Assembly: GCA_022376515.1 (NCBI GenBank)
Contig: WTXI01000435.1
Location: 1 to 25,889, forward strand
Length of the DNA: 25,889 nucleotides
Direction: 5' to 3'
DNA from: Lactifluus volemus
Lineage: Eukaryota; Basidiomycota; Agaricomycetes; Russulales; Russulaceae
Positions 10,905-21,844 of the stretch are shown here, piece by piece (position 1 is the first letter of the stretch; each line of letters begins with the position of its first letter). The translations under genes were made by a program, and so were the position numbers. The notes beneath the pieces are model-generated. The model made no database searches, had not been told where the DNA came from, and saw only the letters and a program-made list of their open reading frames with translations.

Positions 10905-13370
10905 ACTTCCTTCAATCGAATAGATATAGCAAACGTAAATTTCACCTCAAATTTGAGCGGTGAAGAGAGAATATCCCTAGGGGAGCAAGTTCGTGACATA
11001 GATGCGACTAAAAGGCGTGTCCCAATTAGGCCGTTTCTATAATCGTGGCGTCTTCCGCTTCGGTGTTTATAATTATTGACCGCTCGACGTGCACTTGAAG
11101 ATAGTCGCCGCCCTTCGCGTCAATAAGTATGTCTTGCGACCCTGGCGAGCTCGCTCGGTTAACAATGTTTTCGTCCGTTGTTTCTCCTGAGAAGTGTGTC
11201 ACGGTGGATGGTGGAGCCACAGGGGGTATTAGCGGCCGTGATACGGGCTGCTGTTCCGCTCTGACCTCTAATCGTTCCATTGGATCAATTTGCCTGGTCT
11301 GAGTGTGGTGGGAATACATACGGCGTGGGTGAATGAGAATGCGTTGACACATGATCCATGTAATCACATTTCCAAGTGCTGCACTACAGTCAGTGTGGTC
11401 AGGCTCCCAGCGAAGACGTTGAGAAGCAAAAAAGATAAATTTACACAGCTGTTTGAACGGAACGCCAAGAACCTCGGTGGATAATGATATTCGTCACATT
11501 TGCGGCTGTAGGAAAAGAAGGTCAGTTAGGGATGATGGGCCTAGCCAAGAGACATGCCTGTAACTATGACGAAATACCCCATGCCATCGTATAACAACCT
11601 TTATTTGGAGTAGTAAGACTTCCAACAACTGCCAGTTGGAAGATGACTTACATCCTAACGAGATTTGAAGCGCTGTGAACAGTAAGCGCTGACGCAAGGT
11701 ACGTAACACTGGCATGGCTTACGCAGACGCTTTGGTGGCCCTCATTCTGAGAAGGCAAACTGTCGAGATCAGCAGTACGAGACAATCGTATGGCACGGCC
11801 ACCACGTAGAAGGTCCAGATGGATGCAAACAAGTTTGGATTCGCATTTGAAAGCATGCAACTAAAATGGTTTGTTTGGAAAGATAATTGTTCGGAGGGGA
11901 ACTAAACATACTTTCCCTGATCAGAAATATTTCCATGAACCTTCAACTGAGACACTTCCTAAAAAAAAACAAGATTACACTCACGTGCGCCGTCACGGCT
12001 GTGTGGAACAGCACCGGTGAGTCGATATGGATGGCAGAGGCTCTTTAAACTCACGTTTCTGATTAGATAGATCCGTTACCCACTGAAACTGTGCCCATAT
12101 CTCAGCGTAAGTGTCTTCGGGTTGGGGACGCTGTCAACATACCACTACAACAATGAAATATGCCAATAAAATGATGCGGCCGATCCAGACATTGCGCTGG
12201 GCAATATTGTATGCCCTGAACTTCACTGTTAAATTTAGGATGGGGAAAACAAGACAGTTAGACCCACCGAATACCTAGAATTGCCTGCGTCACCATCATT
12301 TGGAGTACTGGAAAATCACTACCCTGAGCCACCAAAATTGAACAGCAGGGAACAACACCAACGTTTGAATACAGGTATGACATAGAAATAGTGGCCACAG
12401 GATTCTCGCGAGAACCCGTGGTAAAAGAAGCCCACATTACTGACGATTAACAGCATTGCGCTTATATACCTACAGAATCTGTGAGCAGGTGTTTCACGCA
12501 GCCGTATCGAAAGACATACCGAACAAGAATGAAAAGTATTAGGCCCAACCTATCGAACATGTGTATGTAGGTAGGTCGTTCCCTCGCAAGCTTGTATCAA
12601 CCTTCTTACCTCCCTCCGTTGGAGGACCGATACAATCGATATTCCCAAGGGATGGTGAGGATATAACTAGCCGAATATGAGCTACAATAGGAGGGAGCGA
12701 GAGGCAACTTGGACCGTACTCATAAGCAGCGATAGACATAGACAGGACACGAATGTTGGTAGTCACTGCGAGTTGAGCTGGATCTATAGTGGTGGGAGTA
12801 GCAAGTATACCCATTGCTTTGATTTTCAGAAAATGCCACAGGAGATCCAGGGAAAGTGTCACGGTGGAGAAACGGGAGAGGGAAACCTTCAAAGTTGCCT
12901 GGAGATCTTGTGGGGACCTGTGGTACTTATGTATCTGGGATACCACACGCTGTTTCAGAGAGCCCGATTCGGCTCAGAACTCAGAGTTGTTATCGAATAC
13001 GTCCCCAATATTGGATTGGGAACAAAGGAACCAAGTCGATAATGGTTGTGGCTGGAAAGAGCTGGCAGTTCGAACTCGATCATTAATCATAGATGATTCT
13101 TCTCGCCCGAGGGGTTGTGTAACGAGGGCGAGTTGCTAAAATGAGCTTCTTTGGTACACCTGGATATCTCGAAGTGATGGGTTAAGGGGGAATATGATGA
13201 ACGCAGTTGGCAGACTGCTATGACATAGAATGTGGTAACCATATGGTTGCCTGATGCATATTCAAGGTGTCGAGAAAGTCTCGGCTACTTCTGGACTTTG
13301 AACAGCCAATCCTGACGGCAAGCACAGAATCACGGAGAACCAGTGGGACACCGAATGTGAGACCAGTGAG
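10905..13370 (-). repeat. duplicated unit C (DUF6533 gene plus flanks)
   Basis: Partner of the unit at 4985-7460, in the same orientation. Similarity covers the 3' flank, all 15 exons and 14 introns, and several hundred bases of 5' flank. Copy B's 3' flank (around 9590-9660) also resembles this unit (shared ACATAGATGCGAC), suggesting B is closer to C than to A. Edges are approximate. Confidence 0.75.
11026..12814 (-). CDS. DUF6533 seven-helix membrane protein, copy C
   Basis: Paralog of the gene at 5069-6899, function unknown. Fifteen exons give 339 aa in phase: 12814-12720, 12666-12610, 12549-12520, 12469-12363, 12307-12268, 12215-12143, 12088-12055, 11998-11985, 11916-11912, 11860-11723, 11672-11652, 11598-11558, 11505-11445, 11383-11322, 11267-11026. 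Exon lengths equal those of copy A except exon 10 (two codons shorter) and exon 15. DUF6533 core: SIAAYDYILTIPWEYRLY; later landmarks are SIWTFYVVAVPYD, LLYDGMGYF and VITWIMCQRILIHPR. The tail (ERSIIINTEAED) keeps the acidic end. Intron 12 (11557-11506) starts with GC as in copy A; intron 3 (12519-12470) starts with GT, unlike copy A. The 5-nt exon 9 is conserved. No stop or frameshift is present, so both copies are probably functional. Antisense open frames over exons 1-2 (12677-13139 plus) look like shadows. Confidence 0.85.
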
Positions 13371-13810
13371 CGTGAAACCCACGACTGTCGCTCCTCGGTC
13401 ACGTGATTACTGTCTTACTTGTCCGCATACCATGCAATTACATTGTGCATGGCGTAAAGTCACTTCCAAAAATCGATGTCGCTGATGTACATCACAGGGT
13501 TGAACTGGTATGATGATTGGATCATGAGAGAAGGTGATGTGATGAAGAAAGCAATGAGGAGATATACCTGTAACAGTTGTACTTCGAGCCGCAGTGACGC
13601 CGCTAAAGGAGCTCCGACGTAGATCAGACGGGGAGTAGAACCATACTGGTATCAATCAGCTTGGCAGTGAATAAAATACTGTTTAAAGCAGACAAGGGAA
13701 CAAATGATAGCCAAAAGAATGCCCGTGCTTGAGAAGCTTCAAGGCAGTGTCAGAGTCATCGCACTGGCACTCCCAACGATGAAAAAGTAGCACTCACACA
13801 AATGATTACC

Positions 13811-13899
13811 AATAAACCAGACCTGCAACAGGGCCATGACCGCAATACACCTGGTTTATGACGACTTCAGTTTGATCATGGCCAAACTGCAGTCGTCAT
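13811..13899. repeat. pair of overlapping hairpins with complementary loops
   Basis: Hairpin 1: ATAAACCAG (13812-13820) pairs with CTGGTTTAT (13851-13859). Hairpin 2: 17-base arms at 13858-13874 and 13883-13899 match at 16 of 17 positions around an 8-base loop. GGCCATGA (13832-13839, loop 1) is the exact reverse complement of TCATGGCC (13876-13883, in and beside loop 2). Could be a structured RNA, a DNA cruciform or a transposon relic. Confidence 0.65.
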
Positions 13900-14195
13900 A
13901 GCGCTGTGAGAATGAGCACATGGCGGTACTTCGGTGTCTACCTATGCCATAAGGTGTTACACGCCTCGCGTCTGCGACGAGTCGGAACAGAACAAAGTCC
14001 TGCGGCAGAACCAAGATTTTGATCGAGCGGGGATACTTTTGTTGCTAGATTGACAGCCAAGATCTCCGCGAAGGCCGAGTTGCCCTTCTGATCACCCGAC
14101 CCCTCGGCTGAACTTGGCTTACTATACAAAACCAAACCTTTTATTGGTACTTACACCAAGCACTACATCCGCGACCTTTTCGAAACTTTCAGTTT

Positions 14196-14627
14196 ATGGC
14201 ACCGTACCTTCGCGCAAATTGTCTTTTTGTAGACGAGAATCATCCAGCAGTGCGGCGTTGGGTTCTTGACAGTGCTTTATTTCACTGGTACACAGCCATG
14301 AGTTACCGGCTCGAAAAGACTCGGAACGGGGCGAACGACATCAGCGCGTTCCCAAGTCATTGCTACAAGTCAGGAGAGCGTGAGAAAGCCCTGGAAGAAC
14401 ACGTGATATGGGCGTTTATTACCGTATGCTGGGCAGGCGGCTCGGGTTTGCCCTCGCAGGAACCGCGCTGGCAGCATCGCCCGTCCGCTGAACAACTAGT
14501 CGGGGCTCTCCACTATCATACGCGTGTCGCAAACCAAAATACAGGATTCATACTTCCCAAGCATGCATTACAAAGCGAACCATACAAGTACGGATGGTAC
14601 CAAAATTGCAATCAACAGCCCAAATAG
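14196..14627 (+). CDS. possible hypothetical protein, 143 aa
   Basis: Uninterrupted reading frame from ATG to TAG in the spacer before the Zn2Cys6 gene. The translation is mixed in composition (W-rich, no repeats, no clear membrane helix) and I recognise no family. Having no intron is unusual for this neighbourhood, and the base at -3 of the ATG is T, a poor fungal start context. A frame of this length is about what chance would give once in a window this size, so it may not be a gene. Confidence 0.2.
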   Translation: MAPYLRANCLFVDENHPAVRRWVLDSALFHWYTAMSYRLEKTRNGANDISAFPSHCYKSGEREKALEEHVIWAFITVCWAGGSGLPSQEPRWQHRPSAEQLVGALHYHTRVANQNTGFILPKHALQSEPYKYGWYQNCNQQPK

Positions 14628-14652
14628 TCACAAGAAAAAAAAAAAGAACTTC

Positions 14653-17600
14653 TTAAATGACAACACGCCGTGGACTGTTCACGGCTGACATGGTGGGCGT
14701 GTCAGTGAACTGGGGGGCGATGAAGCCGCCGCCGCCTGCGCCATAGACAAAGCCCCCACTCAACCCTTCCATGGGGTTAGAGTAGCCTATATGGCAAAAC
14801 ATCAGTCTGTAATCTCGAGCAGCAAATGTACAAACGCACCGGGAACGAGAACATTGTCCCAAAATCCACCAAAAAAGATATCCATAGAACACATTCCCGA
14901 ACTCCCATCGTCGGGTTGAGGAGAAGCCATCGTCGGGGGGAACGTGGAAATATCAGCTACGGGGCCCATCTCGCTTGCAAAGTGGAACTCGGACAACAGA
15001 CCATGCTGGTCCACGTTGCCAACCTGCCGCTGATCAGGGTTACCATTCGCTTGTGGATCGGCTTCGTTGTCACCCGAGTCACTGGCCACCTCACTTGGTG
15101 GTTCAGTCTTTGAAGCGAGCAATGCACGCAAGAATGTGCTGTACAAGGAGGGCGTATGTGTGGGTCCTGCCGAAATCTGGTTGAATGTCTCAGCGATGTC
15201 CTTGACCAACTGAAGCGTCTCATGTTCGTGATCTCGAGATGCTGGAAATTCCGGGCGAAGCAGCTAGTTTGCAAGTGAGAGGAGTCTTGACGGCCGAGAC
15301 ATCCAGAACTTACCTTGAGCAAACTGAGGACGGCATAGGAAGTGAACACAAAGTGCGAGTCAGGAGCATACGTCATGAAGTCAAGTGGACCGAGCTCTTC
15401 CTTGACGAGGATCGCACAAGTCTTGGCTGAGGAGTGAACTCGGGCAAAGAAATGGGGGATGTCAACAGGAGACCGTTCCATCGCATTTTGCAATCCAAAC
15501 GAGTTGATGACGAGCATAGCATAGCTTGCAAAAAATTCCGCCATAAGACAGTTGTATTTGGCAATTTTATCATTGGCTTCTTAACTGTGTGTCAGCGACA
15601 TCCCATGGCATGGTGTGACTACAACTCACTGTCAGCATTAGCGACTTGGGCATACCATGTCTGGATCTGACGCTCAAAAGTTTTGATGACAAGCAAGTAA
15701 TCCACGTCAATGAGGAGTCCAGAAGGGGAAGTTGTTTCCGAATATAGCAAATCAAGCGTCCGTGAGATGATACGTTGCAATTCCTAGGTGAGGATAAGCG
15801 GCAGCTGCTTTATCGGGAATGAGAAATCATACCACGTAAATCACGAGCGAGAAATCCCCTCGACGGGCAAGTGGAGACTGTACCCATTGCAGCGCATTAC
15901 GAATGATGCAACTAAAATGCATAATCAAACAGGCGCCAAAATAGGAGTTTAGGATGAACTTACTCTTCTTTGATCGAGCTTGGTTTCCCCATTTGAGCAC
16001 TGGTGCTGCGGTCGAGGCAGAAACAGACTAGCCATGTACGCTCACGGTTGTACACCTCCTGATCGCGTGCCTTCCCTTCTGTGGTTTCTGGACTTGTTGA
16101 GGAAGACTTGCGATGTAAATTCAAGTCGGTGGCCATCCTGCGCAGCAGGAATCCAGATTTACGGAGAATAGAGAGATAGAATCGCAAATTACCGTATTGC
16201 CATACCAAGGAGCATCCAAGTTCTGTCTTGTTCATATCGCTCAACAGGGCCCGTTCCCCACAGTGCGAGTAAGAGATAGGCCTGGACAATCTCGAGGGAT
16301 TTATACCCTTGAGCGGGGACAGAAAACGCCAACTTTTTAGAGAGCTCTGTAAGCTTGCCGTGAAGCTCTGGTCGAGGAGAGTAAAATTTCGCTGAAACAG
16401 CGCAGACTACAAGAATGTTCTGACCACGCTCTCCTCTTTAAGACATACATCAAGACTCACTTGTAGTTAGTAAGAAGGGTGACCGGGAGCACACTAAGGA
16501 TGGCGAGTGAAAATCTCCGTCCAATAAGTTACAATGTATCTAGTAGGGTGTCAGCGGATCCAAACTTTAGGACTGTCAGGCTACGTACATTGAGATGTTC
16601 AAAATAGCTGTAACAAAAATTAGAAGAGATACACGATTAAATACAAGGTATTCACATTTCGAATAGAGCGACGACTTCTTCGGTCGAGACGAAATTAAGC
16701 ATTTCAGGCTGAATCTGGCGCTCAATGAAAATTCGACGCAAAGGCAGAATTGTCATAGGACCTGAGACGTCTTCATAAGGGGAGATGTACAAAATTAGAG
16801 AGGTTTGCTGACCAGGCTTAAAATAGGCATCACTAGCAACCCCCATCGGTGCTGGAGGCCGGGCCATTCCCCATTTTCTTCCCGAGCTTGCGGCATGTGC
16901 GCGACGGTTAGCAAGACTCGCCTCTGCGAGCAAGCCTAGTGGGTTGAGGCTATTGTCTGGTAATGAGTGGAGCTTTGGCGAGTTTGGAGCAACACCCTGC
17001 GTTCTTGAAGGGGTGGGCGAGAAGGTAGCGCCCGCTGTAGGTGAGGGGGGTTGATCAACCCGAGAGAGAAGGGCCTGGGTAGCATTGTTGGCAATGTTAG
17101 CATTTGGTGGGGAAGGGGTCCGCGAAACCATGCCCGATGCGATGCTGGGATTACCGATAGATTTGAGCACGGTATCTAGGGTACGCTCCATTTTTCTGAG
17201 AGACCTGGTTAAAAGCTCGTGCTTTCTGGTACTGGAAGAGAGGGTTCATAAGGTTGAATCGATGTGACAAGCATGGGTCATACTTGGACGTGCGCTTGCC
17301 ACGATTAGATTCTTCGAAAATGCATTCATGATTCCCTGCAAGGCAACGCTTGCATGGGGGACCCTGCTCAGCCCCGACACATTTCATTTTGAGGCGACGA
17401 CAGACGGTACAGGCCCTGTAACTCGTGAGTTGGACAAGCGGACTTATAAATGAATCCCAACTGACCTGGAGCCGCGTGTGGGCTTGGCTTTGGGTTCACT
17501 TGGATCAGCAGAGTGAGTCGAGCCTTGATCTTCCTTGCGACGCTTAGATTCATTGTCCAGGGCGGTGGCGGAGGAGGGACGTTTGTTGGAACCTGAAAAG

Positions 17601-17866
17601 GAAATTTGCTCTGTGGGGGGCGTGCTCATTGAATCAGAAGCTGGTGATGATGGTGATGAAAGTCCAGGGACCAATGAAAGCTGCTGAGACACTTGAGGAT
17701 GCTGTTGTTGCTGAGTATGATAAGGATAGTAGGAGGGTGGATAAAGTGCGAGAGCAGGATCGATTGGTATAGGTGAAGTGGGTGGAGGCTGCATAGAGTG
17801 GGAGAGGTGTTGTTGGTCTTGGGGATGGATAGGGATGGATTGATTGTTAAATTGATGATGTGACAT
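14653..17866 (-). CDS. Zn2Cys6 fungal transcription factor, 883 aa
   Basis: Nuclear DNA-binding regulator. Twelve exons join in phase: 17866-17466, 17415-17284, 17231-16656, 16607-16589, 16539-16461, 16406-16193, 16137-15964, 15911-15833, 15783-15630, 15579-15314, 15263-14840, 14786-14653. Residues 1-130 are Gln/Pro/Ser-rich. The zinc cluster follows with Cys at about 136, 139, 146, 155, 158 and 165 (CTVCRRLKMKC ... PPCKRC), then a short coiled-coil linker (ELLTRSLRKMERTLDTVL). Further on are a conserved LHSLPDNSLNPLGLLAEA block and the fungal_trans-like middle region (CNLLDGDFHSPSLVCSRSP; ERYEQDRTWMLLGMAIRMA; RTWLVCFCLDRSTSAQMGKP). The C-terminus has a Gly-rich SGGFVYGAGGGGF motif after FWDNVLVPGYSNPMEG. 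The protein is a widespread basidiomycete type; its targets are unknown. It is divergent from the F-box/WD40 gene, and a 5'-UTR intron (17936-17881) precedes the ATG. No frameshifts. Confidence 0.9.
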
Positions 17867-17880
17867 GAAGCAACGACGGT

Positions 17881-17936
17881 CTGAAAAGGGAAAGGTTGGG
17901 TGAGGAGGACAGGATGAGAGTCATGATTATACTCAC
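17881..17936 (-). other. 5'-UTR intron of the Zn2Cys6 gene
   Basis: A 56-bp stretch with a strong GTGAGT donor and a pyrimidine-rich tract ending CCCTTTTCAG, 14 bases upstream of the ATG at 17866. Typical size and signals for this genome; inferred, not transcript-supported. Confidence 0.6.
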
Positions 17937-18016
17937 AGGTAGGATGATGAGAGGGAAAAGCTACGCGAAGACGTTCGAGTCGGAACTAAGTGGGGGCCGA
18001 AGTCACCGAAAGCGGG

Positions 18017-18026
18017 TTTATATATA
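18017..18026 (-). promoter_or_regulatory. TATA box of the Zn2Cys6 gene
   Basis: Reads TATATATAAA on the minus strand, about 150 bases upstream of the ATG and about 80 upstream of the 5'-UTR intron donor. Good match to a core TATA element. Confidence 0.5.
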
Positions 18027-18145
18027 CAAAGTGGTCAGAGTCAGCACTACCCCCGCCCCGCATCGTTTTTACGTAAAAGACTACAGTCACCCCTCCATCT
18101 TTTATTCGGTTCATATTTCTTTCCGACTTGTAGATAAAAGTAGCT

Positions 18146-18152
18146 TATAAAA
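18146..18152 (+). promoter_or_regulatory. TATA-like element of CDC4
   Basis: TATAAAA on the plus strand, about 170 bases before the CDC4 start codon. Position is plausible if the leader is about 130 nt. Confidence 0.35.
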
Positions 18153-18315
18153 TAAGAATTTGGTGCATACAATGAGTGTCAGTGGCTGTGGAGTGACACG
18201 AGAGTGACATGTATTGTGTGACTACTATGGCTTGTTGGAACTTTTCTTCTTTCTTTCCTTTCCTTCCTTTACTCTTGACTTTCTCCGCGGCTCAATCCGT
18301 CGCCGCCTTTAAACC

Positions 18316-21179
18316 ATGTCCTCTAACCAAAGGCCAACTCTTATTCTCGCACCTTCCGTTAATACGACAACGTAAGTCTTTCTACTTTTTTTATCTTGAA
18401 TCGTCTAGTGACGCGCTCCCATAGTGTCGTGACTACAACTACCACTACTACAACTTATGCCCCCATCCCATTACCAAGTCTTCCAACCCCCCTGCTCCCC
18501 ATGACACGCAGAAGTACCCCCTTTTGAATGCCCAATTACCCTCATCATTCCGCCAGTTCCCCCTTATATTCCCAAACGGCTCTCGTGCAACCTTTTGTGA
18601 TAGTGATGATGGCGATGATCTCCTACAAGAGGAGCAAGTCATCGGTGGCAAAGGTTGGCATTTAATCAAATCAGACGATGGTGCAGGTCCTTCCAGGTCG
18701 GTCGGCCTTGTCGAGGCTGTAGAGCGTTTCGCGAGAAAGAGGTCCTACGACAATGATGGCATGATGCAGGGAATCGAAACTATTGCCGAACCTGCCAGTC
18801 ATACCCCTCCCCCGAGAAAGAAAGCCAAGGCCGCACCTCTACTTCCTAAAATATCTACCGTTAACGCAGCGGCCCCGCCATCACCTCTACCCTCACCACA
18901 TGGATCTCCGCCACCCAACATCTGGCCCTCTGCACCCCCCAGTGGCGCATCATCTCCTCAACCCCAGCTCCCCATACAACCCGACGCCTCTCTTGCTACC
19001 CTCATGTCACTACCCTCTCTCATTTCCCACTTTTCAGGACTCCCCGCCCAGTTGCAATCCCACCTCCTCATAACCCTTCTCCGACATTCCCCATTACCAG
19101 TTCTCCGGACAGTGCACTCTGTTCTAACTCCTACCCTCGCTCGCGATTTCCTAACTCTACTCCCTCCTGAACTTGTCTCTCATGTCCTCAGCTTTCTACC
19201 TTTCAATTGCATCGCACGGGCTTCTCGAGTTTCAAAGTCATGGCGGAATATCATCGATTCTGATCCTGTCCTTTGGCGAGATTTGCTAAAGAGTGAGAGG
19301 CTGTGGTTTGGCGGCGATTCTGAGCGCGCTTTCGCAGATGCACTGATCCGACGCCGCCGGAGAGCAGGCTTGCCACATCCCAACGACTTATCTCTCCCTG
19401 ATCCATACAAAGTCCTCTTCAAGTCCAGGTATCTTACACGACACAGGTGGATCAACAATCATGAGCCCAAACACCTCGCATTCGCTGCCCACGGCCGCTC
19501 TGTCGTCACCTGTTTGCTCTTATCCAGGGGTCGCATCATCTCAGCCTCTGATGATCATTCCATTCATGTCTATTCACCAGTGACCGGTCTCCTTCTACGC
19601 TCCCTTTCTGGACATGAGGGCGGCGTCTGGGCCCTCGCATCGACCAAAGACACTCTCGTCAGTGGGTCCACCGATAGGACCGTCCGTATTTGGGACCTCT
19701 CCACCGGCCGTTGCACCCACGTTTTTGGCGGTCACACAAGTACCGTTCGCTGTTTGGCTATCGTCAAACCTGAATGGGTCGATGTCGAAGATGAACACGG
19801 AAATATTCGCAAGGAGAAATGGCCTAAGCGTCCCCTGATCGTGACCGGAAGCAGAGACCACTCCCTCCGAGTCTGGGATCTTCCTCGGCCCGGTGAACCC
19901 GAGTACAGGTTCGACGGCGCCGATGAGGCTGATATAGACCCTGCAGATGTTTGTCATTCTTTTCATTGTACACAACAACTTGTCACCTGACTTGAATTTT
20001 CCATTTCTTAGGAGGACGTCGACGAGAACCCGTATCATAAGCTGCACCTTGAAGGTCATGAACACGCCGTCCGTGCACTTGCAGCACGGGGACGCACTCT
20101 TGTCTCTGGCAGTTACGACTCGATGGTCCGTGTTTGGGACATCATCACTGGAACCTGTAAATGGGTATTGGTCGGACATACTCAGAAAGGTCGGTACCAC
20201 TGCGAATGCGTCTATGATGGCTATTCTGAGCAACGTCACAGTCTACAGCGTGGTCCTTGATTCTTCCCGCCGTCAGGCATGTTCAGGATCAATGGACGGC
20301 ACAGTCCGGGTTTGGAACTTGAGAACGGGGGAATGTCAATATACCCTAACCGGCCATACGTCGTTGGTCGGCCTCCTTGGCTTGTCACCGTCATACCTGG
20401 TTTCTGCCGCGGCCGACTCTACGCTTCGCATCTGGGATCCCGATTCGGGCGAGGTTCGCCATATGCTGGCTGCACATACGGGCGCCATTACGTGCTTCCA
20501 GCACGACGAATTCAAAGTTCTCAGTGGGTCAGACGGCACGCTAAAAATGTGGGATGTCCGCGAGGGCACGGTTGTCCGTGAATTCCTTTCCAACATTCAC
20601 GGGGTTTGGCAAGTCGTTTTCGAAGGCCGATGGTGCGTGGCAGCCAGCCATCGATCGGACGCGACGATCCTCGACGTGTGGGACTTTGGCAACGGCGAAC
20701 CAGATGACGATTGGATCGGCGAGCCCGTCGGCGGCATATACGACGAGGACATGACGGACGATGAGGACGAGGAGATGGAACAGGCAGACGCCGATGCCAT
20801 GGACCAGGATCTCGATATCCTGCCGTCCGAGACGGATACGATGGACGAGCCCGCCACGTTTGTCGACATCATCAAAGACGAGACGGCCGAAAACGTTGTC
20901 GTCCACGACGCGGATGATGATTGGGGTGGGGACGATCACGACCACCATGGCGATGGGATTGTAGACCTTTCTCGTCGGATTTCGCCACACAACCCTGGTC
21001 GTCATGCGTCGCGGCAGGCGGGACCAAGCCAATCCCATGGTCACGGTCATGGTCATGGTCGCGCCGCACCAGCCCCGTCATCGTCGTCGTCGTCAGTGTC
21101 GCGCATCCGGCCGCCACTGGTCAATGACGAAACGCCCACTCGACCGCGCGTTAAATCTGTGGGCGGGCGTCGTCGCTAG
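18316..21179 (+). CDS. CDC4: F-box/WD40 protein, SCF ubiquitin ligase subunit
   Basis: Substrate-receptor subunit of the SCF ubiquitin ligase; family members (yeast Cdc4, fission yeast Pop1, human FBXW7) recognise phosphorylated cell-cycle regulators in the nucleus. Exons: 18316-18371, 18425-19948, 20012-20189, 20242-21179. Exon 1 begins MSSNQRPTLILAPS; a Thr run and YAPIPLPSLP follow, then a conserved pre-domain SFRQFPLIFPNGSRATF. The F-box (LLPPELVSHVLSFLPFNCIA) starts near 19160. Eight WD40 blades run from about 19470 to 20690 (for example GHEGGVWALA, SGSTDRTVRIWD, GHTSLVGLLGLS). The acidic, low-complexity tail contains a His-Gly repeat and a Ser run. The N-terminal exon 2 is read in frame 0 up to the C run at 18487-18492 and in frame 2 after it. 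One extra C joins YAPIPLPSLPTP to PAPHDTQKYPLL and gives 898 aa. As given, the gene is frameshifted there; the downstream frame has no ATG before about 18758. Confidence 0.88.
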
Positions 21180-21844
21180 ACAAACTTTAGTTCGAGTGGA
21201 TAATTAATCCCTCTCTCTCTCCTCTTGTCTCGATGCAAGGTTTTTTCTGTACATGTTAGTTGTAAAAGCTCATTACACCATCACGTGTGCAAGTTTGATA
21301 TTTTACTTTACATCCACATACATGAGAATCCTGTGTAGGAACGTTCTGTCTCGGTATTCTGACGATATCACATGTCTTAGGAAGCTTTCTTGCGTCATTC
21401 TCTAGTATTATAGTCTAGTTCTGCATACTGTTTACGGACGTTTATACCAATGTTTAACGAGTGTGTTGAATGGCTTTGTCCCAACTGCTGTGAGATGAGT
21501 TGGCGACACAGATAGCATTACAACCTTTAGAGTTATGGCAAGAAATACGAGACGTTGTACTATAGGAACGCACGCAGGAGATGTCTGTGGGAGGTTGTAC
21601 GACATCATTCTCGACATGACGACGTGCTTGCGGGTCAACTGTAGTAGTAAATCATACGTTGGACAGAACGAGCCGCTTTGTGTTGCAGCCAGGTGCACGT
21701 ACGGATTAAAGCACGTCAAGATAAACTTAAACTAGGGGGGGGAATTGGTCATAAGTGAGGAGCTGGACTAGATACAACCAGACGACAAGGGACTCACTTT
21801 TTGCAAAGGAATGGGTGAGTTGAGACGCCGTCGATCTGCAAGTT
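21180..21844. other. intergenic, convergent 3' ends
   Basis: 665 bp between the stops of CDC4 (+) and the cyclophilin gene (-). A CT repeat follows CDC4 at about 21210-21225. Small open frames on both strands (61-95 codons) look random. No RNA gene or transposon seen. Confidence 0.55.

Larger units (their letters stand above)
13371..14652. other. spacer between DUF6533 copy C and the Zn2Cys6 gene
   Basis: About 1.3 kb containing the far 5' flank of copy C, a double hairpin (13811-13899) and one doubtful plus-strand open frame (14196-14627). The A-run at 14636-14645 lies just past the 3' end of the Zn2Cys6 gene. Nothing else recognised. Confidence 0.5.
17867..18315. promoter_or_regulatory. 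shared divergent promoter region
   Basis: The 449 bp separating the start codons of the Zn2Cys6 gene (-) and CDC4 (+). It holds a TATA element on each strand (18017-18026 minus, 18146-18152 plus) and a pyrimidine-rich tract (about 18240-18290) typical of fungal 5' leaders just before the CDC4 ATG. Confidence 0.55.

Noticed and set aside
12677..13139. Plus-strand open frames up to 121 codons over exons 1-2 and the 5' flank of DUF6533 copy C
   Set aside because: They are antisense to well-supported exons, overlap one another in different frames and show no domain.
20541..21056. Minus-strand frame of 171 codons under CDC4
   Set aside because: Shadow of the GC-rich acidic tail of CDC4 (GAC/GTC codon symmetry), with no family resemblance.
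21037..21063. Short tandem repeat coding His-Gly
   Set aside because: Ordinary low-complexity stretch in the CDC4 tail; not a CRISPR or mobile repeat.
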